A stretch of DNA of 33,334 bases, taken from positions 1 through 33,334 of the forward strand of contig CAZJCK010000039.1 of NCBI GenBank assembly GCA_964544635.1, read 5' to 3'. The notes beneath the pieces are model-generated. The model was given only the letters and a program-made list of their open reading frames with translations. It did not search any database and was not told the origin of the DNA. Numbering within the stretch: the first letter of the stretch is position 1; each line of letters starts with the position of its first letter. The translations under genes were made by a program, and so were the position numbers. This stretch comes from CAZJCK01 sp964544635 (GTDB lineage: Bacteria; Zixibacteria; MSB-5A5; GN15; FEB-12). This document shows, piece by piece, positions 17,285 through 26,352 of the stretch.

Positions 17285-17701
17285 TCAAATCGAAGCCGAA
17301 ATCGGCTGTTTCGCCAGGTCGGCAATCGTCGTTTCCTTCAGAAATCTCATGTACTCATCACGGATCGCCGACCACTGGCTATGCACCGCGCAGGGGGCTT
17401 TGTCGCTGCATTTCGCCTTCCCCAGAAAGCAGCCGTTCCAGCGCGTTACATTGTCGATCGGCTCGACCACCTCAAACAAACTGACCTTGTCAGCCGCCCG
17501 AGTCAGCCTGAAACCGCCGCCAAACCCTTTCTGCGATTCGAGAATTCCCTGGGCCGCCAGCTGCTTGAGCAGCTTGCTCAGGTAGTTCTTGGGGGCGCCG
17601 ATCTTATCGGCAATCTCGGTGGCTCCGGCGTAGCGGCCGGGTTCAAGCTGGGCCAGGTTGACCAGCGCCAGGGTGGCATGTCGTCCCGTTTTAGATACCA
17701 T
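17285..17701 (-). CDS. Rrf2-family transcriptional regulator (NsrR/IscR type)
   Basis: A 138-residue winged-helix regulator. The recognition region is ATEIADKIGAPKNYLSKLLKQL (about 28-49), and the wing has KGFGGGFRLTR. Three cysteines, Cys91, Cys98 and Cys104, are spaced C-x6-C-x5-C and would hold an iron-sulfur cluster; NsrR and IscR have C-x5-C-x5-C, so the first gap is one residue longer. The neighbours (hemerythrin, NO reductase) argue for NO sensing. A TTGACA -35 box at 17750-17755 (minus strand) and a 22-bp palindrome over the expected -10 region suggest autorepression. TGGAG precedes the ATG by 8 nt. The name nsrR is plausible but not proven. Confidence 0.88.
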   Translation of the reverse strand: MVSKTGRHATLALVNLAQLEPGRYAGATEIADKIGAPKNYLSKLLKQLAAQGILESQKGFGGGFRLTRAADKVSLFEVVEPIDNVTRWNGCFLGKAKCSDKAPCAVHSQWSAIRDEYMRFLKETTIADLAKQPISASI

Positions 17702-17715
17702 TATTATTCTCCACT

Positions 17716-17737
17716 AATCGCATGTATATATGTGATT
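17716..17737. promoter_or_regulatory. Candidate Rrf2 operator 1 over the regulator's own promoter
   Basis: A 22-bp palindrome (18 of 22 positions symmetric) with half-sites AATCGCAT and ATGTGATT around a TATA centre. It starts 15 nt upstream of the regulator's start codon, downstream of a perfect minus-strand TTGACA, and so covers the -10 region. Rrf2 regulators bind AT-rich palindromes of this kind. Confidence 0.6.
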
Positions 17738-17859
17738 GCTCTGTCGGCCTGTCAAGCGATTTCCTTACATTCCGTCAAAGAAACACCCCTAACAGGCAAA
17801 AAACGTGCACCTCGGCGGTTTTCAGCCGTTGCAATGAGTATACCTGAAAGGAGAAGCTG

Positions 17860-18717
17860 GTGGCTCAACAGTCTCAAGCCAACAACTCATCGGTGGAAAT
17901 GCCCGCCTGCCGCGTGCCGCAGATCCTCAAGGGTCAGAAAGCGCTTGTCACCGGCGGCAATTCCGGAATCGGCAAAGCCTGTGTGCTGGCGCTCGCCGAC
18001 GCCGGCGCCGATGTCTGCATCAATTACCACTCGCGGCCGGAAGCAGCCGAAGAGCTGGTCAAGCTTATCGAAGATAACGGCCGCCGCGCCATCGCGCACG
18101 AGGCCGATGTCACCGATGAGCAACAGGTGATCGACATGCACGGACGCATGGTCGATGAATTCGGCACCATCGACATTCTCGTCAACAACGCCGGACTGCA
18201 GCAAGACGCCGCGTTCGATGAAATGACCCTCGACCAATGGCAGAAGGTCATCGATGTTAACCTGACCGGCCAGTTCCTCTGCGCTCGCGAGGCGGTCAAA
18301 GAGTTCAAGCGACGCGGCGTCGTCAAAGATATCTCCTGCGCTGCCGGCAAGATCATCTGCATCAGTTCGGTGCACGAGATTATACCGTGGGCGGGCCATG
18401 TCAACTACGCAGCCTCCAAAGGCGGCGTCTCGCTGCTGATGAAAAGTGTTGCGCAGGAGGTCGCCGAGCACCGCATTCGTGTCAACGCCGTAGCGCCGGG
18501 CGCTATCAAGACCAACATCAACCGCCGGGCCTGGGAGTCAGACGACGACCGTAAAGAACTTCTGACCAAAATTCCGTACAACCGGGTCGGCGAACCCGAA
18601 GATATCGGGCGCGTTGTCGCCTGGCTGGCCTCCGACCAGGCCGACTACATTACCGGTGAGACGATCACGGTTGACGGCGGCATGACACTCTATCCCGGAT
18701 TCCGCGAAGGCGGCTGA
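17860..18717 (+). CDS. SDR-family oxidoreductase (glucose 1-dehydrogenase-like)
   Basis: A 285-residue classical short-chain dehydrogenase. The cofactor loop is TGGNSGIGKA (31-40), NNAG follows at 109-112, and the catalytic Ser169/170, Tyr183 and Lys187 lie in SSVHE and YAASKGG. The C-terminal GETITVDGGMTLYP is typical of the glucose 1-dehydrogenase-like group. The start is a GTG with AAAGGAG 6 nt upstream. It is followed after 58 nt by a GH15 glucosidase on the same strand, so glucose released by that enzyme could be its substrate; this is inference. It carries about 20 extra residues before the Rossmann fold, and a DISCAAGK stretch near 158-164 with a cysteine not usual for the family. Confidence 0.85.
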   Translation: MAQQSQANNSSVEMPACRVPQILKGQKALVTGGNSGIGKACVLALADAGADVCINYHSRPEAAEELVKLIEDNGRRAIAHEADVTDEQQVIDMHGRMVDEFGTIDILVNNAGLQQDAAFDEMTLDQWQKVIDVNLTGQFLCAREAVKEFKRRGVVKDISCAAGKIICISSVHEIIPWAGHVNYAASKGGVSLLMKSVAQEVAEHRIRVNAVAPGAIKTNINRRAWESDDDRKELLTKIPYNRVGEPEDIGRVVAWLASDQADYITGETITVDGGMTLYPGFREGG

Positions 18718-18775
18718 TCGATAAACGACCAACATGACAACACCTGCAAATCAGCAGGATTAGAGGAGGACGGTA

Positions 18776-20617
18776 GTGGCGTACCAACCGATTGAAAACC
18801 ACGGTATCATCGGTGACATGCACAGTGTGGCGCTGGTCTGTCTCAACGGCAGCATCGACTGGCTGTGCTTTCCACGCTTCGATTCGCCAAGCGTGTTCGC
18901 GGCCATACTCGACGATAAGAAGGGCGGCTACTTCAGCATCACGCCCCAGTGCGATGAGATTTCCGAGAAACAATTCTACTGGCCCGATACCAATGTGCTC
19001 GTCACGCGTTTCCTTTCCAACGACGGTGTGGCCGAGGTTACCGACTTCATGCCCATCCACAATCCCAAGGGCGGTCATGGCCAGCACCAGATCATCCGTC
19101 GCGTCCACGGAGTACGCGGCGTGATGAAAATACGCATGGAATGTCGGCCGGCATTCAACTACGCCCGCGACGACCATACTGCCGAGCTGACTGAAAACGG
19201 CGCCGTGTTTCGCTCCCGGTCGCTCCACCTCGCTCTTGGCACCAAGCAGGAACTGCACCGCGACGGCGCCGCCGTATATACCGAGTTTAAATTGCAGGCC
19301 GATGAAACCGTCACTTTCATACTTCACGAAATCGCCCCCGGTGACGATTGCGGTCGCCTCATCTCCGAAGATGAATATGCCGAGCATCTCGAACGCACCA
19401 TCCAGTACTGGCGCCGATGGCTGTCGCACTCGACTTACAAGGGGCGCTGGCGGGAGCTGGTCGATCGCTCGGCGCTCATGCTCAAGCTGCTGACCTATGA
19501 ACCGACCGGCGCCATTGTCGCTGCGCCCACCTGTTCCCTCCCGGAAGACATGGGCGGCGGACGTAACTGGGACTACCGGTATACGTGGATACGGGATGCC
19601 GCCTTCACCCTCTACGGCCTGCTCCGCATTGGATTCACCGAAGAGGCAGCCCACTTCATGGAATTCATCGAGGCGAGGTCGCACGAGTTGGAGCCGGACG
19701 GTTCGTTGCAGGTGATGTACGGTATCGACGGCCGTCATACCCTGAAAGAAGAGACCCTCGATCATCTCGACGGTTACTGCGGTTCCAGGCCGGTGCGAAT
19801 CGGCAACGGCGCGTACAACCAGTTGCAGCTCGACATCTACGGTGAATTGCTCGACAGCGTCTACCTGTACAACAAGTATGGCTCGCCGATCTCCTACGAC
19901 TTCTGGAATGAATTGCGTCGCATGACCGACTGGGTGTGTGAGAACTGGCAGCGAAAAGATGAAGGCATCTGGGAAGTGCGAGGCGAGAAGCAGCACTTCG
20001 TTTATTCGAAGATGATGATCTGGGTGGCGCTCGATCGCGCCCTGCGTCTCGCCGACAAGCGTTCCTTCCCGGCCAAGCATGACAAGTGGCGGACGGTGCG
20101 CGATGCCGTGTACGAAGAGATCATGGACAAGGGTTGGAATGCCGAACGCGGCGCCTTCGTGCAGGCCTACGGCAGTGATACACTCGATGCCGCCAACCTG
20201 ACCATGCCGCTGGTCTTCTTTCTATCGCCGACCGATCCGCGCATGCTCAAGACACTCGATGCTACTCTCAAGCCACCATCGAAGGGCGGCCTCGTTTCCG
20301 ACAGCCTGGTGTATCGTTATAATGTTGACCATGGTATCGACGGCTTGAAAGGGGACGAAGGGACATTCAATATCTGTACTTTCTGGCTGGTCGAAGCCCT
20401 GACCCGGGCCGGCCGGGTCGATCCGAAGCGGCTGAATTATGCTCGCCTGATGTTCGAGAAGATGACCGGCTACGCCAACCATCTCGGTTTGTATGCTGAA
20501 GAGACCGGGCCGCGCGGCGAGGCACTGGGCAACTTTCCACAGGCCTTCACGCACCTCTCACTCATCAGCGCCGCCTACAACCTCGACCAGGCGCTGGGGG
20601 GCAAAAAGGTGGGCTGA
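18776..20617 (+). CDS. Glycoside hydrolase family 15 protein (glucoamylase/trehalase-like)
   Basis: A 613-residue (alpha/alpha)6-barrel glucosidase with the bacterial N-terminal beta-sandwich (IENHGIIGDMHSVALVCLNGSIDWLCFPRFDSPSVFA). GH15 motifs include GGGRNWDYRYTWIRDAAF, RIGNGAYNQLQLDIYGELLD, the general-acid region DEGIWE (395-400) and the general-base region DEGTFNICTFWLVEAL (Glu528). Relatives hydrolyse terminal alpha-1,4-glucosides or trehalose; the many bacterial homologues of this length include trehalases, so trehalose is a fair candidate. There is no signal peptide, so it acts in the cytoplasm. A GTG start with GAGGAGG upstream is used. It is probably co-transcribed with the SDR gene, and a long inverted repeat crosses its stop codon. 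Confidence 0.9.
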   Translation: MAYQPIENHGIIGDMHSVALVCLNGSIDWLCFPRFDSPSVFAAILDDKKGGYFSITPQCDEISEKQFYWPDTNVLVTRFLSNDGVAEVTDFMPIHNPKGGHGQHQIIRRVHGVRGVMKIRMECRPAFNYARDDHTAELTENGAVFRSRSLHLALGTKQELHRDGAAVYTEFKLQADETVTFILHEIAPGDDCGRLISEDEYAEHLERTIQYWRRWLSHSTYKGRWRELVDRSALMLKLLTYEPTGAIVAAPTCSLPEDMGGGRNWDYRYTWIRDAAFTLYGLLRIGFTEEAAHFMEFIEARSHELEPDGSLQVMYGIDGRHTLKEETLDHLDGYCGSRPVRIGNGAYNQLQLDIYGELLDSVYLYNKYGSPISYDFWNELRRMTDWVCENWQRKDEGIWEVRGEKQHFVYSKMMIWVALDRALRLADKRSFPAKHDKWRTVRDAVYEEIMDKGWNAERGAFVQAYGSDTLDAANLTMPLVFFLSPTDPRMLKTLDATLKPPSKGGLVSDSLVYRYNVDHGIDGLKGDEGTFNICTFWLVEALTRAGRVDPKRLNYARLMFEKMTGYANHLGLYAEETGPRGEALGNFPQAFTHLSLISAAYNLDQALGGKKVG

Positions 20618-20650
20618 GTGCCCGGGCCGGCGAAAAAGTCCTTTTTGCCC
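20599..20650 (+). terminator. Compound inverted repeat spanning the GH15 stop codon
   Basis: GGGCAAAAAGG (20599-20609) and CCTTTTTGCCC (20640-20650) are perfect 11-bp complements. Between them GGGCTGAGTGCCC can form its own small hairpin containing the GH15 stop codon, so the RNA would fold as a stem with an inner arm. An alternative AAAAA-GTCC-TTTTT hairpin competes. It probably ends or protects the SDR-GH15 transcript. Confidence 0.5.
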
Positions 20651-20735
20651 TTGCAATATGGACAATGACTATCAATATTAGCCTGCCTGCCCGCAGGAAC
20701 AGTTGTCATTCTACGATCGAAATCAAGCGAAAGGC

Positions 20736-23390
20736 ATGAGATTGGCCCTCACATCCGGTTCGAAACTCGGCCCGTACCTGATCGAGGCCCCCGCCGGCGC
20801 TGGCGGCATGGGCGAGGTCTACAAAGCGAAAGACACGCGGCTTGACCGGGTTGTCGCTATCAAGGTTCTGCCGGCCGCCACCCAGGCCAATGCCGATCTG
20901 CGCGCCCGTTTCGAACGCGAAGCCAAAGCAATCTCCAGCCTGAACCATCCGCACATCTGCACGCTCCACGACATCGGCCATGAGGACGGCATCGACTTCA
21001 TCGTCATGGAATACCTCGAGGGAGAAACGTTGTCGGAGATGTTGAAGGCCGGGCCGTTGTCGCGCGAGGACTTGTTTACGTACGCCGCGCAGATAGCCGA
21101 TGCCCTCGATTCGGCGCACCGCAAGGGATTGATACATCGCGACCTCAAACCGGGCAACGTGATTGTCAATAAGGATGGCGCCAAGCTCCTCGATTTCGGT
21201 CTCGCCAAACTCAAGCTGCAGCCGGGCCAGGTTGACGGTATCAGCCATGTCACCCAGACGACACCGTTGACCGGAGCCGGAACGATCATCGGCACGTTGC
21301 AGTACATGTCGCCCGAACAGCTCGAGGGACAGGAGGCCGATCAGCGCAGCGATATCTTTGCCTTCGGCGCCCTGCTGTACGAAATGGCCGTCGGGCGCCC
21401 CGCTTTCAGCGGCAAGAGCCAGGCCAGTTTGATTGCATCGGTATTAAAAGAGGAACCGCGCCCATTGTCGGAACTGGTCAGTATGACGCCACCGGCGCTC
21501 GATCGCCTCGTCATGAAGTGCCTCGACAAGGATCCCGACAAGCGATGGCAGTCGGCCCACGACCTGCGCGACGAACTGCGCTGGATAGCCCAGGCAGGTT
21601 CGCAGGCAGGTGTGCCGGCACAGGTATCATCGCAACGTCGCATCCGTTCTCGACTTGCCTGGGGTCTTGCGGCCGTGGCATCCATAGTCGCACTCGTTCT
21701 CATCACCATACTTGTCTTGCAGCCCGAACCGGAAATACTGGTTCATCGCTTTACGGTGGGACCGCAGGAGCACTACAATCGCATGTATTGGCCGGTACTG
21801 TCGCCCGACGGCAAAACGCTGGCCTTTCTCGCCCAGGACACCGCCGGGACCGAGAGAATCTACGTCCGCCCGGTTCACTCGCTCGACGCCAATCCGATCC
21901 CCGGGACCGAGGGCGCCAATCGACCGTTCTGGTCTCCCGACAGCCGAGCTCTGGCTTTCTTCCGGGGGAACAGTCTCAACAAAGTTGAGGTCTCCGGAGG
22001 ACCGGTACAACTTATCTGTGAGGTGAACGGCGCTGACGGTACCTGGGGGAGCAGTGGTATCATACTGTTCGATGGTTCAGCGGGCGATTCCATCCGCCAG
22101 GTAGCTGCATCCGGCGGCGTGCCAACAGCAGCAACGAGCATGCAGCGTGACTCAGGGGAAGTGTTTCACGCCTGGCCGTGGTTCTTTCCCGACGGCAATC
22201 GATTTTACTACCAAACCAACCGGGACAGCGTAGCAGGTGCTACCGGCACTGAGGTACTGAAGGTTGGTTCTCTGGATGGCTCGGTGGATCATACCCTGGG
22301 AGCGGTACCGTCGCGAGTGGTCTATGTCGACGAAGAACACTTCATGTACGGACACAATGGACTGCTCCTCCTGCAGAAGGTGGATCTCGATAATTACACT
22401 CTTGTTGGCGGTCCCAGACCGGTGGCGCAGCAGCTTGCCGCCTACGACGGCAATGGCATATTCTCGATTTCCAACAGCGGTTCGCTGGTCTATCAGGTCG
22501 GCGAAACCGTCTCCAACAACCGTCTCGTATGGGTTGACCGCAGTGGCAATGAGCTTGGTACCGTGGGTGACCCGGCACCGTATCGTGATATAGCTATCTC
22601 GCCAGACGACAAGCGACTTGCCTACGGCATGCTGAATGAACGTGCCGCTGCCGACGATCTCTGGGTGATGGACCTCACGCGCAACGTGTCATCCCGACTC
22701 ACCTTCGAGGACCGCAGCGAGATCTGGCCGATCTGGTCTCCGGACGGCACTCGCATCATCTATGCGAGCAACGCGAGTGGTTCGTTTCGAATAGTGTCAC
22801 GGCAGGCCAACGGTCTGGGCGATATTGCGGAAGTACACAGCGTTCCAGGGCAAACCGGACCGTCACAGTGGTTCGACGAAAACACAGTCGTTGCATCGGA
22901 ACTGACCGGCGAGGGACGGATAAACATCATCAATCTTACTGATACGACCAAGAGCATTCGTATCGGTGCTGCCGGTTCAAATCATTTCTCGGGACAGATT
23001 TCGCCGGATGGACGGTTTGTTGCTTACATGAGCGACGAGTCCGGTCGATTTGAGGTGTTTGTGCGCGAACTCTCCCCAAACGGCGGGAAGTGGCAGGTGT
23101 CATCGGCTGGTGGTACCGAACCGAGGTGGAGCGACGACGGATCCGAGATCTTCTTCCTGCAACCGCCCGACAAGTTCTACTCGGTGGCGGTTCGCACCGA
23201 CCGCGGCTACTTCGAAGCTGAAGTGCCGGAGCTGATGTTTCAGCGCCGTCGAGACGGAGGGGTTATCGCACAGTACCGATGGGATGTTTCATCCGACGGC
23301 CGCCGGTTGCTCATTGTCGAGCCGCTCGAACTCGGCGGCGACACCTATTTCGTTACCGTCCTCAACTGGCGCACCGAACTCGAAAATTAA
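20736..23390 (+). CDS. Membrane Ser/Thr protein kinase with C-terminal TolB/PD40 beta-propeller
   Basis: A Hanks-type kinase of about 884 residues. The kinase domain (about 11-285) has a glycine loop GAGGMGEVYKAKD, Lys43 (AIKVLP), HRDLKPGN with Asp136, DFG with Asp153, and GTLQYMSPEQ before the APE-like helix. A single membrane span (about 306-328) leads to a periplasmic propeller with repeated SPDGK/SPDSR/SPDGT/SPDGR motifs of the WD40-like TolB class. This architecture is common in Acidobacteria and related uncultured phyla and suggests sensing through the propeller; the ligand is unknown. The ATG at 20736 starts 10 residues before LGPY as in homologues; a TTG at 20703 with AGGA upstream would add 11 residues. 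It is separated from GH15 by a terminator-like repeat. Confidence 0.9.
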   Translation: MRLALTSGSKLGPYLIEAPAGAGGMGEVYKAKDTRLDRVVAIKVLPAATQANADLRARFEREAKAISSLNHPHICTLHDIGHEDGIDFIVMEYLEGETLSEMLKAGPLSREDLFTYAAQIADALDSAHRKGLIHRDLKPGNVIVNKDGAKLLDFGLAKLKLQPGQVDGISHVTQTTPLTGAGTIIGTLQYMSPEQLEGQEADQRSDIFAFGALLYEMAVGRPAFSGKSQASLIASVLKEEPRPLSELVSMTPPALDRLVMKCLDKDPDKRWQSAHDLRDELRWIAQAGSQAGVPAQVSSQRRIRSRLAWGLAAVASIVALVLITILVLQPEPEILVHRFTVGPQEHYNRMYWPVLSPDGKTLAFLAQDTAGTERIYVRPVHSLDANPIPGTEGANRPFWSPDSRALAFFRGNSLNKVEVSGGPVQLICEVNGADGTWGSSGIILFDGSAGDSIRQVAASGGVPTAATSMQRDSGEVFHAWPWFFPDGNRFYYQTNRDSVAGATGTEVLKVGSLDGSVDHTLGAVPSRVVYVDEEHFMYGHNGLLLLQKVDLDNYTLVGGPRPVAQQLAAYDGNGIFSISNSGSLVYQVGETVSNNRLVWVDRSGNELGTVGDPAPYRDIAISPDDKRLAYGMLNERAAADDLWVMDLTRNVSSRLTFEDRSEIWPIWSPDGTRIIYASNASGSFRIVSRQANGLGDIAEVHSVPGQTGPSQWFDENTVVASELTGEGRINIINLTDTTKSIRIGAAGSNHFSGQISPDGRFVAYMSDESGRFEVFVRELSPNGGKWQVSSAGGTEPRWSDDGSEIFFLQPPDKFYSVAVRTDRGYFEAEVPELMFQRRRDGGVIAQYRWDVSSDGRRLLIVEPLELGGDTYFVTVLNWRTELEN

Positions 23391-23403
23391 TTCGATGCCG
23401 CTG

Positions 23404-24129
23404 CTACATCCCAACCGTATCGGCCGACGCGCCCTCCGGCACCGGTGCCGGTTCCCTGAGTCGGTCAGTGCATCGCATGTCCGGCCAGACGCCAACAAGG
23501 CTGTCGACAATGACCATCTCCGAGGCATCGGCCGCTTCTTTCATGACTTCAAGATGACCGTAAAACGTCATCAGCAAAGTATCAACCGTGGCGGCGCTGG
23601 TGTCGGCATAGGCGGCCTGGATCAGCGAATCATCACCCGGCACTGCGATGGGAAAGGCCATCATCGTTTCACATTCGACAAACTCGGCGGTAGTAGCATA
23701 GTGCGAGTAGAGACCGCGCATCATGAACGAATCTTCAATCGGGTCTACCTGCTCGTCGCGGGTCAACTCATGATCCTCAAGAACCGTACGTTCGAGATTG
23801 TCGAGCTGGGACAGTTTCCCTTCTTCGATTTGATATAACCGAGGCGGTTCAGTGCCGCGCTTGAGCATGAGCTGGTTGTCGGCGGTAATGTCCCACGAGC
23901 CGAAGTCAATGTAGTCACTGCGCCTGGTATCACCAGCGGTGCGATAGACCTGCCGCATCAAAAACAGGCTGTCGGGACGAAGGGTAAGCGTGACCTCCAT
24001 CGCCTCGCAGTCGCTGCAAGGCAGTTCGCCTGAGTACGTGACCGGCAATGTCGGCAGTTCGGCCGGTTCGTCACCGCAACCGGCTAACAGCAGTGGTATC
24101 AAGAAGAGTGAGAGAGTGAGATACTTCAC
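23404..24129 (-). CDS. NlpE-like lipoprotein (copper-resistance NlpE N-terminal domain)
   Basis: A 241-residue lipoprotein. The signal peptide ends in the lipobox LLAGC with Cys18. The NlpE-type N-terminal domain follows: YSGELPCSDCEAMEVTLTLRPDSLF with the CxxC pair Cys38/Cys41. A second region (about 130-230) has further cysteines in EFVECETMMAF and DMRCTD, recalling a second NlpE-fold repeat. E. coli NlpE reports surface contact, copper and lipoprotein trafficking faults to the Cpx system; whether this one does is unknown. A GTG start with GGGAGGA 6 nt upstream is used. The gene is 149 nt downstream of the aconitase on the same strand and convergent with the kinase gene, 13 nt away. Confidence 0.8.
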   Translation of the reverse strand: MKYLTLSLFLIPLLLAGCGDEPAELPTLPVTYSGELPCSDCEAMEVTLTLRPDSLFLMRQVYRTAGDTRRSDYIDFGSWDITADNQLMLKRGTEPPRLYQIEEGKLSQLDNLERTVLEDHELTRDEQVDPIEDSFMMRGLYSHYATTAEFVECETMMAFPIAVPGDDSLIQAAYADTSAATVDTLLMTFYGHLEVMKEAADASEMVIVDSLVGVWPDMRCTDRLREPAPVPEGASADTVGM

Positions 24130-24278
24130 GATGATCCTCCCGGAATAATTGCGATTGGATAGTTTTCGTCAACCGACTATCAAGCAAATGCCGTTCCGGA
24201 GCGAATCAGGGGAGAGGGGCACGCGATCAGACTCTGGATCCGCGGTCAGTCGCCAGGCGTGTGCAATATCGGTACGTC

Positions 24279-26234
24279 TCAGGCAGTCTCCATCTCTTCC
24301 TTCATCAAATTAATCACGCTGCCGGAAAGGACCATGTCGATTTCACGTTCCGTCAGGTTATGGCGAAGAGCAATCGTGCGATCGTCGGAGCCGTCGCGAT
24401 GCACCTTCACCTCGATGGTGTTGCCGTTCTTTATGGCATCACGCAGGCCATTTGCAAACACCAGTCGGTCATTCATCTCCAGCGATGCATAGTCGTCGTC
24501 ATTGTCGAACAACAGCGGCAGGATTCCGAAGTTGGCGAGGTTTTGACGGTGAATCCGTGCATAGTCCTTTGCTACCACGGCTCGCAGCCCGAGGTGGCGC
24601 GGCGCCAGGGCGGCATGCTCGCGACTCGACCCCTGGCCATAGTTCTTTCCGGCTACAACCACTGAACCAGTCTCCCTGTGCTTTTTGGCACGGTCGGGAT
24701 ACTCTTCATCGACCTGGTCGAACACGAATTCCGCCATCCTGGGAATGTTGCTTCGATTCGGCAGCACTCGTGCTCCGGCCGGCATGATCTCATCGGTGGA
24801 GATATTGTCGCCCACCTTAAGCAGCACCGGCATGTCGAGGCTGTCCGGCAGTTCGTCGAATTCCGGGAGGCTCTTGATATTCGGCCCCTTCTCGAGAACC
24901 TGGTCGCTGCCATCTTCCGCCGGTTTCACCAGCATGTCGAGATTGATCGAAATGTTTTCCGGCTCCTCAAACCGCGGATACTCCATCCCAAGATCGCGCG
25001 GGTCGGTAATAACACCCTTGATGGCCGAGGCGGTTGCCGTTTCGGGGCTGCACAGGTAGACGGCATCCTCCCTCGTACCGGAACGTCCGGGAAAGTTGCG
25101 CGGCACCGTGCGCAGGCTGATGCGTCCCGTTGCCGGCGCCTGGCCCATGCCGATGCAACCATTGCAACCGGACTGATGCAGCCGTCCGCCCGACCGTATC
25201 AACATCTGAATCAAGTCCATTTCGGCGAGATTCTCTTCAATCTGTCGCGAGGTGGGATTAATATCGAACGATACCCGGTCATGCGTCGGGCGGTCTTTTA
25301 CCATCAACGCCGGGACGGCGAAGTCGCGCAGACCGGGATTGGCCGAGGATCCGATCATCGACTGGTAAATCTCTTTGCCCGCCACTTCGCGCACCGGTAC
25401 GACATTGTCCGGGCTGCTCGGTTTGGCGATGAGCGGCTCCAACTGTGACAGGTCGATCTCGTCATGCTCGTCATACTCACAACCGTCGTCGGCCACCAGC
25501 TCGGTGAAGTCGTCTTCACGCTGCTGCTGTTTCAGGAACCGTCGCACCTGGTCATCGGCTGGAAAAACCGTCGTGGTGGCGCCCAGTTCGGCGCCCATGT
25601 TGGCAATGACGTGACGATCCATGGCCGTGAGTTGATCAAGGCCCGGCCCGTAATACTCGATAATCTTGCCAACTCCGCCCGACACCGAGTGGCGCCGCAA
25701 CATCTCGAGAATGACATCCTTGGCGCTCACCCAGTCCGGCAGCTTGCCGGTCAGTTTGACACCAAAGACCTTCGGCATCGACAGGTAAAACGGCTGCCCG
25801 GCCATCGCCAGTGCCACGTCGATCCCGCCGGCGCCGATGGCCAGCATACCGAGCGAACCGGCGGCACAGGTGTGGCTGTCCGACCCGAGCAACGTCTTGC
25901 CCGGCCTGCCAAACCGTTCCATGTGCACCGGGTGACTCACGCCGTTGCCGGGCCGACTGTACCAGACGCCGAACTTCCGACAGGCGCTGCGCAGGAAAAG
26001 GTGGTCGTCGGCATTGCGAAAATCAGCCTGGATGAGATTGTGATCGACGTACTGCGCCGAAAGTTCGGTGCGCACGCGATCCAGCCCGATAGCCTCCAGC
26101 TCGAGCATGACCATGGTGCCGGTCGCATCCTGCGTAAGGGTCTGATCAATTCTCAGCCCGATCTGCTCGCCGGATTTCATCTCACCGTCGGTGAGATGAT
26201 CCTTGATAAGTTTCTGGGCGACATTGTGTGGCAT
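24279..26234 (-). CDS. Aconitate hydratase, Aquifex-type
   Basis: A 651-residue [4Fe-4S] enzyme of the aconitase superfamily interconverting citrate and isocitrate in the TCA cycle. Domain signatures are LLGSDSHTCAAGSLGMLAIGAGGID, the cluster ligands in SGCNGCIGMG, VYLCSPETA, and the C-terminal swivel with GDNISTDEIMPAG and GKNYGQGSSREHAALAPRHLG. It is shorter than AcnA (about 890), matching the subfamily known as the Aquifex-type putative aconitate hydratase, seen in Aquificae, deltaproteobacteria and several uncultured phyla. The start at 26234 is preferred over an ATG 84 nt upstream because AGGAGGT lies 8 nt before it and homology begins with MPHNVAQKL. A terminator from the upstream hydrolase gene separates the two. 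Confidence 0.93.
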   Translation of the reverse strand: MPHNVAQKLIKDHLTDGEMKSGEQIGLRIDQTLTQDATGTMVMLELEAIGLDRVRTELSAQYVDHNLIQADFRNADDHLFLRSACRKFGVWYSRPGNGVSHPVHMERFGRPGKTLLGSDSHTCAAGSLGMLAIGAGGIDVALAMAGQPFYLSMPKVFGVKLTGKLPDWVSAKDVILEMLRRHSVSGGVGKIIEYYGPGLDQLTAMDRHVIANMGAELGATTTVFPADDQVRRFLKQQQREDDFTELVADDGCEYDEHDEIDLSQLEPLIAKPSSPDNVVPVREVAGKEIYQSMIGSSANPGLRDFAVPALMVKDRPTHDRVSFDINPTSRQIEENLAEMDLIQMLIRSGGRLHQSGCNGCIGMGQAPATGRISLRTVPRNFPGRSGTREDAVYLCSPETATASAIKGVITDPRDLGMEYPRFEEPENISINLDMLVKPAEDGSDQVLEKGPNIKSLPEFDELPDSLDMPVLLKVGDNISTDEIMPAGARVLPNRSNIPRMAEFVFDQVDEEYPDRAKKHRETGSVVVAGKNYGQGSSREHAALAPRHLGLRAVVAKDYARIHRQNLANFGILPLLFDNDDDYASLEMNDRLVFANGLRDAIKNGNTIEVKVHRDGSDDRTIALRHNLTEREIDMVLSGSVINLMKEEMETA

Positions 26235-26352
26235 GGCAAGGTACCTCCTGACTGACTGTCGAGAATACGGTCGGCCGCAGTATATCGGCGTCCGCCTGTC
26301 TATTAGTATTAATGCCATGCCTCATCCGGTTGTTCACGTCATTGCGACGCAT

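Noticed and set aside
18665..20080. 471-codon open frame on the minus strand over the GH15 gene
   Set aside because: Antisense shadow. The plus-strand product has clear GH15 motifs throughout.
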